From UBA695 sp042691655 (GTDB taxonomy: Bacteria > Verrucomicrobiota > Verrucomicrobiia > Chthoniobacterales > Chthoniobacteraceae), in the NCBI GenBank assembly GCA_042691655.1, contig CP170506.1:1612001-1676000 (forward strand): a stretch of 64,000 nucleotides of DNA, in the 5' to 3' direction. Shown piece after piece: positions 40,627 through 49,654 of the stretch (positions are counted from its first letter, which is position 1; every line of letters begins with the position of its first letter). Below the pieces are notes generated by a model. The model had not been told where the DNA came from. It did no database searches and saw only the letters and a list, made by a program, of their open reading frames with translations. The translations under genes and the position numbers were made by a program.

Positions 40627-40878
40627 TCACACCCAAAGCGGCAATTCCTGTTGGGGCGAGGGGACCACGATAGCCCGGACAACGTAAGAGTTTGGTAGGG
40701 CCCGAGTGAGCGCCTGGGCATCCTGATAGGTAAACGGTTTGGCCACGCCACGGACCATTACCCACGCAAGTTTGATAGTCGGTTTCTTAACGTCCTCAGG
40801 ACTGCCACTCGCCAAAAAGCGAGTCTGACCGCCAAAGTTTTGAGCCACGGCGTAAAGCTCTCCAGGTTGGCCGATCAT
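40627..40878 (-). CDS. Small phage protein, last of the ATGA-coupled chain
   Basis: An 83-residue soluble protein (MIGQPGELYAVAQNFGG ... VPSPQQELPLWV) with mixed strands and helices and no membrane segment or recognised motif. Its ATG overlaps the previous stop as ATGA, and GGAGG lies eight nt upstream inside that gene. A role in phage replication or regulation is likely by position, but unproven. Confidence 0.7.
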   Translation of the reverse strand: MIGQPGELYAVAQNFGGQTRFLASGSPEDVKKPTIKLAWVMVRGVAKPFTYQDAQALTRALPNSYVVRAIVVPSPQQELPLWV

Positions 40879-41006
40879 TTCCGGTACCTCCGGTACGCCT
40901 GAACAAAAAGAGCAACGCTAACGGCAAAAAACGAAAACGATATCAGATCAAAGCTGATCCAAAACCAAAGAGGCCCGGATTGAACCCACTCTAAAAACTC
41001 CTTCAT
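40875..41006 (-). CDS. 43-residue phage membrane peptide
   Basis: Reads MKEFLEWVQSGPLWFW and continues as one hydrophobic helix (ISFDLISFSFFAVSVALFV) ending in QAYRRYRK. AGGAGG lies ten nt before the ATG, and ATGA overlaps link it to both neighbours, which makes a chance frame unlikely. The size and the basic end are reminiscent of pIX/pVII-type minor coat peptides, but it lies in the early gene block instead of the structural block. Confidence 0.65.
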   Translation of the reverse strand: MKEFLEWVQSGPLWFWISFDLISFSFFAVSVALFVQAYRRYRK

Positions 41007-41167
41007 AGCCGCACCTCCTCTGACTCTTCAACCGAGCTATCACGGCAAAACACCGGCGAGGCATCGGGCTCAACGTCAATGCAATCATCCCACTCCGCTT
41101 CCTCGCAATGCCGGACGACCGTAAACCCATCACCTAAGAGTAGACCTCCGCACACAGGACAAGTCAT
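41003..41167 (-). CDS. Small Cys-containing phage protein
   Basis: A 54-residue protein starting MTCPVCGGLLLGDG, with CPVC and later HC and two single cysteines (DDCIDV, VFCRD), consistent with a small zinc-binding knuckle, and an acidic C-terminal third (SSVEESEEVRL). It is linked by ATGA overlaps to the genes on both sides. A GGAGGTGCGGCT site precedes it. Function unknown. Confidence 0.65.
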   Translation of the reverse strand: MTCPVCGGLLLGDGFTVVRHCEEAEWDDCIDVEPDASPVFCRDSSVEESEEVRL

Positions 41168-41361
41168 AGCCGCACCTCCTGGAGCACCTGAAGATCATTT
41201 TCCTTCAACACCGCAGCAACATTAAGAGCTGCAACAATCAAAGCCGCACCATCTGGCTCCTGTGCCTCAGCAACGACACGGAAACCGGTACGACTCGTCA
41301 GATCGTCCACAACCACCGTTGTCTTGGCGTGCCGCGTCCATTCAATGGCTCGGTAGCTCAT
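41164..41361 (-). CDS. Small phage protein of unknown function
   Basis: A 65-residue protein, MSYRAIEWTRHAKTTVVV to LQVLQEVRL, with a beta-strand N-terminal part and an Ala-rich helix in the middle (PDGAALIVAALNVAAVL). No recognised motif. ATGA overlaps at both ends place it firmly in the small-gene operon. Confidence 0.65.
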   Translation of the reverse strand: MSYRAIEWTRHAKTTVVVDDLTSRTGFRVVAEAQEPDGAALIVAALNVAAVLKENDLQVLQEVRL

Positions 41362-41549
41362 TTTCCGCCCTCCGGTTTGATGACCTGGACGGAAACCTGC
41401 TGAAGACCCACCCGGAAAATGTACCGGTGAACCTGAGCTTTGGTCTTTTTGGGAAATGCCCGTTCGATACGGGTTACGAGTTCTGAGGCCTCGTAGGTTT
41501 CCTTAAACCTAACCGGCACGTAGAGCTTATCCGCTGGCGTAATATCCAT
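41358..41549 (-). CDS. Small phage protein heading the early operon, possible DNA-binding regulator
   Basis: A 63-residue protein starting MDITPADKLYVPVRF. A strand is followed by helices (ASELVTRIERAFPKKTKAQV, then HRYIFRVGLQQVSV), a layout similar to ribbon-helix-helix or Arc-type regulators. It is the first gene after the promoter-bearing region at the right end of the prophage, a common place for a phage regulator. The family assignment is tentative. It shares an ATGA overlap with the next gene. No strong ribosome site is seen. Confidence 0.55.
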   Translation of the reverse strand: MDITPADKLYVPVRFKETYEASELVTRIERAFPKKTKAQVHRYIFRVGLQQVSVQVIKPEGGK

Positions 41550-41696
41550 TTGGTTGACAAATGGAACCCTTGTGGCATCGTCAGTTCGCCGCTTGTGCTA
41601 GTAGCCTAGCGAGCGGTGAGCGCTTTGTTCCGGTTCAGGTTCCAATCTATACCGGGGCAGGCGCTCTCTTTTTATCCTGTCCCTGACAACGCCCCA

Positions 41697-41725
41697 AGAT
41701 TACCGCTTTTCCCAGATACCGGCAA
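41697..41725 (-). promoter_or_regulatory. Candidate sigma-70-type promoter of the phage early operon
   Basis: On the minus strand TTGCCG (41720-41725) and TAATCT (41697-41702) are separated by exactly 17 nt, matching a vegetative promoter at 4 of 6 and 4 of 6 positions. It lies between attR and the first small gene and points into the prophage. No experimental support. Confidence 0.4.
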
Positions 41726-41733
41726 GAATTTTC

Positions 41734-41761
41734 ATTTAACACAACATATATTGTATGATGT
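41734..41761. other. attR / reconstituted dif-like Xer site
   Basis: Twenty-eight bp in dif layout: ATTTAACACAA (XerD arm, 10 of 11 bases identical to E. coli dif read in the same direction), centre CATATA, then TTGTATGATGT (XerC arm, poorly conserved as is normal between phyla). The two arms are partly palindromic. After insertion this copy keeps the host XerC arm and so should remain functional for chromosome dimer resolution. Confidence 0.72.
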
Positions 41762-42332
41762 TGTTCATATGTGATTGAGGAAGGGGTGGTTGCCTGGGTG
41801 TTAATAAGTTGTGGAATAAATTGGCGGTCCCCTTTAAGGGCTGGTTTTGGCCGGAGTTGTTCATGGGCGGGTTTTGGGCGTTGTGAGTAACTTGCGGATA
41901 ATGACCGGTTCCCGCGGAACGCGACCACCAGTCTGCACCGTTGGTTCGCTGCCGCGCCCCAGATGCCGTTATTCGCCGTTTTGGGATCATCCCCGCCAAC
42001 CTTCTCTTAAGATCCCGCAAGGCGCTCTTCCTGGCACCCTGCCGACCTGCCTCCCCAGGCCCCTCAGGATGCCCTTTATCCCCATGGCCTGACGGCCCGG
42101 GAATAACTCTCGGTGGCCGGTGTATGGATAGTTTTCCTCACGAAGCATCCAGATTGGCGAATCTAGCACTTGCTTCTGGTGGTGTATATACCCTGCCCGT
42201 CCTATAATGTCGTTTTTCGCTCAAATCTGGTGTATGACACCCCGACCATCAAAGGCAGCAGCCGGATTGGTTGGTGCGGGGTAGTTCGTGCAGCGAAGCT
42301 TTTTATGCCAAGTACTTCGCAGGGCGAAGGAT
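41751..42332. other. Gene-free region right of the prophage
   Basis: About 580 nt without a convincing gene. It contains the right arm of the dif-like site, a perfect small hairpin GTTCC/GGAAC near 41910, and the third 48-bp palindromic repeat at its right end. Short frames on both strands have no protein character. It could be dif-proximal host sequence, or a decayed remnant of an earlier integrated element. Confidence 0.5.
42283..42330. repeat. 48-bp palindromic repeat, copy 3 (right of prophage)
   Basis: Aligns without gaps to the copies at 33636 and 40578: AGTTCGTGCAGCGAAG, a 16-nt variable loop, then CTTCGCAGGGCGAA. Like copy 1 it is followed by ATCGGCC. It ends two nt before the DUF190 stop codon, so it lies directly 3' of that gene. 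Confidence 0.55.
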
Positions 42333-42685
42333 CGGCCTTTTTAGGCCTCGCTGCTCGAGCGGTAATGGAGCACCTGAATGGGCTCCAGGGTGGCGATTCC
42401 GCCCTTGAGGTATTGGTCCAGGATCGGGAGAAACGACTCGATCTTTTCCTTGCTGTCGATGATCTCGATCACCACCGGCAGGTCCATCGACAGCCGCAGG
42501 ATCTTGGCTGTGTGTACCCGGCTGGAGGCCCCGAATCCGAGCGATCCCCGCAACACCGTGGCTCCAGCAAGGTGCAGTTCCCTCGCCTTCATCACGAGCT
42601 CCTCGTAAAGAGGCCGATGGCCAGCACGGTCGCTTTCGCCGATGAAGATGCGTAGGAGCATCGATTCCTGAGGGAGTGGGTCCAT
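42333..42685 (-). CDS. DUF190 family protein
   Basis: A 114-residue ferredoxin-like-fold protein of the DUF190 group, which resembles PII proteins (LLRIFIGESDRAGHRPLYEE; LAGATVLRGSLGFGASS; DLPVVIEIIDSKEKIESFL). DUF190 genes often neighbour crcB fluoride-channel genes, as here with a 5-nt gap, so a role in fluoride resistance or its regulation is inferred. It lies directly beside the prophage right flank. Confidence 0.85.
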
Positions 42686-42690
42686 GGGAT

Positions 42691-43080
42691 TTAGGAACGG
42701 TTAATGGTTAGCGCCAGGACGTGCCCCAGCCACACTGCCGCGAAACAGAGGGCGACCGAGAGCACCGTATTGGCTCCCGCCGCCAGCCATTCCCCGTTGC
42801 GGGCCAGGGTCAGCGTTTGCAGGCTGAAGGATGAAAAGGTGGTGTAGCCGCCGCAGATGCCGAGCATGACGAACTCCCGGAGCGTGGGGCTGACCATAAA
42901 ACGGCCCTCCGGAGCCGTCAGGGTGGAAAAAAAGCCGATGACGAGGCAGCCGCTGATGTTGACGAGCAGCGTGCCGAGCGGAAAGGTCGTTCCGGCCCGT
43001 TCCGCAACGAACCCGGAGAGCCAGAAGCGGCCTAGGGTCCCCAGGGCTCCGCCGAGGGCTATGGACAGGTATTGGAGCAT
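42691..43080 (-). CDS. crcB: Fluoride ion channel CrcB/Fluc
   Basis: A 129-residue protein with four membrane helices and the Fluc hallmarks GGALGTLGRFWLSG, LLVNISGCLVIGFF and GICGGYTTFSSFSLQT. The Asn in LLVN and the Phe box line the fluoride pathway. Fluc channels work as antiparallel dimers that release cytoplasmic fluoride. It is followed by DUF190 in an operon. No sequence resembling the fluoride riboswitch was recognised in the 114-nt upstream gap. Confidence 0.92.
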   Translation of the reverse strand: MLQYLSIALGGALGTLGRFWLSGFVAERAGTTFPLGTLLVNISGCLVIGFFSTLTAPEGRFMVSPTLREFVMLGICGGYTTFSSFSLQTLTLARNGEWLAAGANTVLSVALCFAAVWLGHVLALTINRS

Positions 43081-43194
43081 AAAGGGCGCTCTTTTATATG
43101 AGGCGCACTCTGATCATGACCCCAAAGGCCTTTCCGGGGCAATTCCGAATGTTGATGTTTTCCCCCACGCCAACTAAGGTGAGGGCTTCCCTCT

Positions 43195-45006
43195 ATGATT
43201 CCCGAACACCTCATCGAACAGATCGCCCAGGCGAATGACATCGTTGACGTGATTTCCGGCTATTTCCCGCTCAAGCGCGCCGGATCGGCCTACAAGGCCC
43301 GCTGCCCCTTTCACCAGGAGAAGACGCCCTCCTTTAACGTCAACCCCGCCCGGCAGACCTTCAAGTGCTTCGGGTGCGGCGCGGGCGGCGGGGTGATCAA
43401 ATTTGTCCAGCTTTACGAGAACCTGAATTTCCCCGAAGCCGTCAAGCGCCTCGGAGCCCGGGCCGGGATCCGCGTGGAAGATGAACCGCTTTCTGCGGAA
43501 GAACTCGAGGAACAGTCTCTGCGAACGCGACTTCTGTCGCTGCACGCGGCCGCCGCCGAGTGGTTTCACAAGCAGCTCCTGCGCAGCCAGTCGGCGCAGC
43601 ATGCCCGGGATTACCTCAAGGGGCGCGGCCTCAATTCCGGGGTGGCCAAGGACTGGAACCTCGGTTATTCGCCCGACACCTGGGACGCCTTCACGCGCTG
43701 GGCGCGTGGCAACGGCTACCGCGACGACGAACTAATCGCCAGCGGGCTCGTCACTTTTAAGAAAGACGACCAGGAACGCCGGATCGGGGACCTCTACGAC
43801 CGGTTCCGCGACCGCCTGATGTTCCCGATCTGCGACGACATCGGACAGGTGATCGCCTTTAGCGGCCGCGTCTTGAGCGCCGAGGCCTTTGGCGGCAAGT
43901 ACGTCAATTCGCCCGAAACGCCCATCTTTATTAAAGGCAAGGTACTCTTCGGCCTCCACAAAACAAAACGGGCGCTCATCGACAAGAAAACCGCCATTGT
44001 GCTGGAGGGGCAGATCGACCTCATCACGGCCTTCGAAGCCGGAGTGACCAACGTGACCGCCGCCCAGGGCACCGCGTTTACCTCCCGGCACGCCCGGGTC
44101 CTCAAACGCTACGTGGATGACGTGGTGCTCTGTTTTGACGCCGACGCTGCGGGAATGAAAGCGGCGGAAAAATCGCTGCCGACGCTGCTGGAGGCTGGGC
44201 TCTCCGTTCGCGTGGCCGAGATGCCCGCCGGGCACGACCCGGATTCGCTCATTCGCGCCGAAGGGGCTGAGGCCTTTGCCAGCCGCATCGACGCCGCCCG
44301 GGATTTCTTCGATTACAAGCTGGAGCGCGGTGCCGCCAGCCCGGAATTCGCCACGCCCCGGGGGAAAACCAATTTTGCCCGGCAGATGGCCGCCAGCGTC
44401 TCGCTCGTGGCCGACCCGATGCTGCGCGACGCCATCGTCCACAACGTCGCCAGCCGCCTCGAAATGTCGCCGGACTCCTTCCTGGCCCTGGTGAAAGAGG
44501 CGCCCGCCCGCTATGCCGAACCCTCGGGCGACGAAGCGGAGCCCGAGCTGCCGCCCGCTCCCGAGCCTATGGCGCTCTCCAACACCACGCGGCTCCTTTG
44601 CATCCTGGCCCTGACCTCGCCGGAGGGCCGGTGCTGGATCCTGGAACAACCCTGGGAGGCGCAGCTCTCGGAACTGCCCGAGGCCGAGCTGCTGGTCCTG
44701 ATCCTCGGGGCGAACCTCAACCCCGCCGAGCCCGCCGCCGTCTCCGCGTGGCTCTCCACGCTCAACACCGGCGAACAAGCCGCCCTAGCGGGGCTGCTGG
44801 AAGTGCGTTCCCTCCCGGAAGACCCGCTCCGGGTGGCCTCAGACTGCTGGCGCGACCTGGAACGCCGCACGCTGGAGCAAAAACGCGAAGCCGCCACCGC
44901 CCGCATGCATCAAAGCGGGCTCGACCCCGAGGAGACCGTGCGCCTCCAAAGGGAAGTTATGGAAATTCAGCGCCAGCTCGGCACCTTATTGGAATTTAGA
45001 GCCTGA
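43195..45006 (+). CDS. dnaG: DNA primase
   Basis: A 603-residue primase that makes RNA primers for lagging-strand synthesis. The N-terminal CHC2 zinc domain is complete (CPFHQEKTPSF then TFKCFGCGAGG). The TOPRIM core has the EGQIDLI glutamate and the FDADAAGMKAAEKS Asp pair. The C-terminal region (from about residue 440) is the variable helicase-binding part. It precedes rpoD on the same strand, the classical macromolecular-synthesis order, although rpsU is missing. Confidence 0.95.
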   Translation: MIPEHLIEQIAQANDIVDVISGYFPLKRAGSAYKARCPFHQEKTPSFNVNPARQTFKCFGCGAGGGVIKFVQLYENLNFPEAVKRLGARAGIRVEDEPLSAEELEEQSLRTRLLSLHAAAAEWFHKQLLRSQSAQHARDYLKGRGLNSGVAKDWNLGYSPDTWDAFTRWARGNGYRDDELIASGLVTFKKDDQERRIGDLYDRFRDRLMFPICDDIGQVIAFSGRVLSAEAFGGKYVNSPETPIFIKGKVLFGLHKTKRALIDKKTAIVLEGQIDLITAFEAGVTNVTAAQGTAFTSRHARVLKRYVDDVVLCFDADAAGMKAAEKSLPTLLEAGLSVRVAEMPAGHDPDSLIRAEGAEAFASRIDAARDFFDYKLERGAASPEFATPRGKTNFARQMAASVSLVADPMLRDAIVHNVASRLEMSPDSFLALVKEAPARYAEPSGDEAEPELPPAPEPMALSNTTRLLCILALTSPEGRCWILEQPWEAQLSELPEAELLVLILGANLNPAEPAAVSAWLSTLNTGEQAALAGLLEVRSLPEDPLRVASDCWRDLERRTLEQKREAATARMHQSGLDPEETVRLQREVMEIQRQLGTLLEFRA

Positions 45007-45077
45007 CGGCATGAAAAACGCTTCACCTGAAACCCACCGTGGATCTGATAAAAATCTTGTATTTCGAAAACAATCCC

Positions 45078-45106
45078 TTGACCTCCTTTAAACCCTTACT
45101 CATATT
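45078..45106 (+). promoter_or_regulatory. Candidate promoter upstream of rpoD
   Basis: TTGACC (45078-45083) and CATATT (45101-45106) are separated by 17 nt, close to the vegetative sigma-70 consensus, in the 173-nt gap between dnaG and rpoD. It would allow rpoD transcription independent of dnaG. Confidence 0.4.
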
Positions 45107-45179
45107 ACCGGGCCTTTGTCGGCTCCCCCTAAATTGTATTTTGGGCGGCTTGAACACAAAGGTCTGAAATCGCCTGGGT

Positions 45180-47117
<1,938 letters not shown>

Positions 47118-47136
47118 GAAAAGCAGATTCTAAAAA

Positions 47137-47169
47137 AACGCCTGGGATTTTCCCGGGCGTTTTTTTTTC
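47137..47169 (+). terminator. Rho-independent terminator after rpoD
   Basis: AACGCCTGGGA pairs with TCCCGGGCGTT (one G-T pair) around a TTT loop, followed by nine T residues, about 20 nt past the rpoD stop. Confidence 0.92.
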
Positions 47170-47275
47170 CCCCTTCCGCACGACAACCGCAAAATCCACC
47201 CCGGCAAAGCCAAAATCCACACAGCGTCCAGCCTTGTCGTGACCGGGCTCATCGTTTCTACTATCCGCCCTTGCC

Positions 47276-48973
47276 GTGAGTTCTTTTCGCTTCTTCCGCC
47301 CCGTCCTTCTAAGTGCCCTCAAAGGGTATCGCCGCAAAACGCTCCTCACCGACGTCATCGCCGGAATGACCGTGGGCATCATCGCCATCCCGCTGGCCAT
47401 CGGTTTCGGCATCGCTTCCGGGGCAACGCCCAGCCAGGGCATGTGGACGGCGATCATCGCCGGGTTCCTGATTTCCGCCTTCGGAGGCAGCATGGTGCAG
47501 GTCGGCGGCCCCACCGGCGCGTTTGTCCCGATCCTCTTTGCCATTTCCGCCACCTACGGCTACGACGGCCTGGCGCTGGCCACGATGATGGCGGGCGTGT
47601 TTCTCTTTGCCATCGGGGCCTTCCGGCTCGGGGGCTTGATCAAGTTCATCCCCTACCCCGTCGTGGCCGGGTTTACCAGCGGCATCGCCGTGGTGATCGC
47701 CGTGGGCCAGCTCAAGCAGCTCCTCGGCCTCGACGTGAAGCTTCCCGCCGAGGCACTTTCGCAATTCTGGGGCATCCTGACGCATCTTTCGCAGACCAAA
47801 TGGCAAAACCTCTCCGTGGGGCTCTTTTCGCTGGCCGTTATTGTGCGCTGGCCCAAGCGTTGGAACCGCGTGCCCCCCTCGATTGTCACGATCCTCCTGG
47901 GCGCGGTGCTGGTTTTCCTCTGGAACCCGGGGGCGTCGGTGGCCACCATCGGGTCGAAATTCGGAGCCGACGCCATGGTCGGCCTGCCCAGCCTGCATTG
48001 GCCGAGCCTCAGTTTCGAGCGTTTCCAGCAGCTCATGGGCCCGGCGCTCACCATCGCCATGCTCGGGGCCATCGAATCGCTGCTCTCGGCGATGGTGGCC
48101 GACGGGATGATCGAGACGCGGCATGACTCCAACCAGGAGCTGATGGGCCAGGGCATCGCCAATTTCATCTGCCCCTTCTTCGGCGGCATCTCGGCCACGG
48201 GCGCGATTGCCCGGACGGCCACGAATATCCGCAGCGGCGGCCGGACCCCCATCGCGGGGATCGTCCATGCCCTCACGCTCGTCGTGGTGGTGTTGGTGGC
48301 GGCCCCTCTGGCGCAGTATTTGCCCCTGGCCTCGCTCTCCGCCGTGCTGCTGGTAGTGGCCTTCCGCATGGGCGACTGGCTCAACTTCAAGGACATGGCT
48401 CGCGGGCCGAAGGGCGATTACCTGGTGCTGCTCGTGACGTTCGCGATGACGGTGGCGTTTGACTTGAGCATCGCGGTCGGTCTCGGGCTGGCGCTGGCCT
48501 TTATCCTGTTCGTCAAGCAGATGGAGGCCATCACGCACGTACGGCTCATCACCGAGGAGAGCGACGTGGGCCTGGGCGGCGATTCGATCCGCGACAAACC
48601 GGTGCCGGAAGGCGTGCTGGTTTACCGCATCGAGGGGCCGTTCTTCTTCGGCGTGGCCGAGAAGCTCGAAGACGCGCTCGACGGCGCGGAGATTCAGCCC
48701 CGGATTTTGATTTTCCGGATGCGGGCGGTCCCGGCCATCGACGGCACGGGCCTGCGGGCCTTGGAGATCCTCTGGCACAAGTTCAAGCGGCGCAATACGA
48801 AGCTGATCTTGAGCGGCGTGCAAGCGCAGCCGATGAAGGTGCTCTTCAACGCGGGCTTCGTGGACAAAGTCGGCCTGGAGAACGTCTGCCCGAACATCGA
48901 CGCCTCGCTGGAGCGCGCCTGGGAGATCGTGGGCGAGACACCGAAGGCGGCGGTTCCGGCGGCGGCTTTGTAG
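47276..48973 (+). CDS. SulP-family anion transporter with STAS domain
   Basis: A 565-residue SLC26/SulP transporter starting at GTG (MSSFRFFRPV). It has about 10-14 membrane helices with the family blocks VIAGMTVGIIAIPLAIGFGI, QVGGPTGAFVPI and ISATGAIARTATNIRSGG. A cytosolic STAS domain covers about residues 440-550 (VLVYRIEGPFFFGVAEKLED; PAIDGTGLRALEIL). Relatives move sulfate, bicarbonate or dicarboxylates; substrate unknown here. Monocistronic after the rpoD terminator. Confidence 0.88.
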   Translation: MSSFRFFRPVLLSALKGYRRKTLLTDVIAGMTVGIIAIPLAIGFGIASGATPSQGMWTAIIAGFLISAFGGSMVQVGGPTGAFVPILFAISATYGYDGLALATMMAGVFLFAIGAFRLGGLIKFIPYPVVAGFTSGIAVVIAVGQLKQLLGLDVKLPAEALSQFWGILTHLSQTKWQNLSVGLFSLAVIVRWPKRWNRVPPSIVTILLGAVLVFLWNPGASVATIGSKFGADAMVGLPSLHWPSLSFERFQQLMGPALTIAMLGAIESLLSAMVADGMIETRHDSNQELMGQGIANFICPFFGGISATGAIARTATNIRSGGRTPIAGIVHALTLVVVVLVAAPLAQYLPLASLSAVLLVVAFRMGDWLNFKDMARGPKGDYLVLLVTFAMTVAFDLSIAVGLGLALAFILFVKQMEAITHVRLITEESDVGLGGDSIRDKPVPEGVLVYRIEGPFFFGVAEKLEDALDGAEIQPRILIFRMRAVPAIDGTGLRALEILWHKFKRRNTKLILSGVQAQPMKVLFNAGFVDKVGLENVCPNIDASLERAWEIVGETPKAAVPAAAL

Positions 48974-49092
48974 AGAACGGGAAAAATCTCTCGCAAAAGA
49001 GCAAAGGGAAAGGCGTTGTTCCTCGGAGCAGCGATGAAACGACATGCCTATTTACATTCCCTCGATTTCTTGTTAAGCCACGCGATCATACC

Positions 49093-49584
49093 ATGCGCGC
49101 TTTAGCCATTGTCGGATTGAAACTCATGGGGGTCAGCAGCCTTTATCGGGCAACAGGGATCATCTCTATGATCGCCAGCGTTCTGGCCATGCTTTCCAAT
49201 CCACACCCTGGAATCAATCCCCTATGGCTGATTGTGCAAGCGGTCGTCATTTTCGTCATCAATGTGCTGTTTGCCCTCGTTCTGTTGTTCCGAACCGAGA
49301 GGATCGTCACCTGGCTCCGCATCCCAGATGAACCTTTGCGGTCTTCGATTGCGGCGTCCGAACTGTTGCGCGTGGGTCTCGTTATTGTGGGCGTGATTGC
49401 CTTGATTGATGCGATTTCCGAGTCAAGCTCCATCCTTTTTAATGCGACCCAAATCTTCCATGCAACGCACCAGATGATGAATCTGGGGCCAGCGGTTAAG
49501 GTGCTGGTTGAGTTTGTTTTGGGCTTTGTCGTCATTGGGAAATCACGAAGCATTGCCTCTCGCGTATTTTCCGGCAGTTTTTAG
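49093..49584 (+). CDS. Membrane protein of unknown function
   Basis: A 163-residue protein with four predicted hydrophobic segments, among them GIISMIASVLAMLS, LWLIVQAVVIFVINVLFALV, VGLVIVGVIALIDAI and VLVEFVLGFVVIG. No recognised motif. Base composition is more AT-rich than that of its neighbours, which hints at a different origin. It stands alone between the SulP gene and the convergent helicase gene. Confidence 0.65.
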   Translation: MRALAIVGLKLMGVSSLYRATGIISMIASVLAMLSNPHPGINPLWLIVQAVVIFVINVLFALVLLFRTERIVTWLRIPDEPLRSSIAASELLRVGLVIVGVIALIDAISESSSILFNATQIFHATHQMMNLGPAVKVLVEFVLGFVVIGKSRSIASRVFSGSF

Positions 49585-49654
49585 CACTGGCCCCGCTTGG
49601 GCCTCGTTGGAGGTTAACCGCCCCGGGACGCGCTAAGATCCTTGCGGCCTGCCC

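Larger units (their letters stand above)
33749..41750 (-). mobile_element. Filamentous phage (inovirus) prophage, about 8.0 kb, integrated at a dif-like site
   Basis: Bounded by a 17-bp direct repeat (33749-33765 and 41734-41750), giving a unit of 7,985 bp. All recognised genes lie on the minus strand. In transcription order they are five small coupled genes, a zinc-ribbon protein, a probable ssDNA-binding protein, an HUH replication initiator, a noncoding structured region, two small membrane proteins, the major coat protein, a terminator, an acidic peptide, a second coat-like protein, a 27-residue peptide, the adsorption protein, a small membrane protein and the Zot/pI ATPase. No integrase or transposase is present. 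Base composition is visibly more AT-rich than the host. Order and content match inoviruses, and no gene looks broken. Confidence 0.9.

Noticed and set aside
33636..42330. Taking the 48-bp palindromes as the true ends of the mobile element
   Set aside because: They match less well than the exact 17-bp dif-like repeat, one copy is internal, and the 17-bp repeat sits tightly at the outermost phage genes. The alternative is kept only as a finding.
43081..43194. Possible fluoride riboswitch in front of crcB
   Set aside because: The conserved opening and closing motifs of the crcB RNA could not be found on the minus strand by eye.
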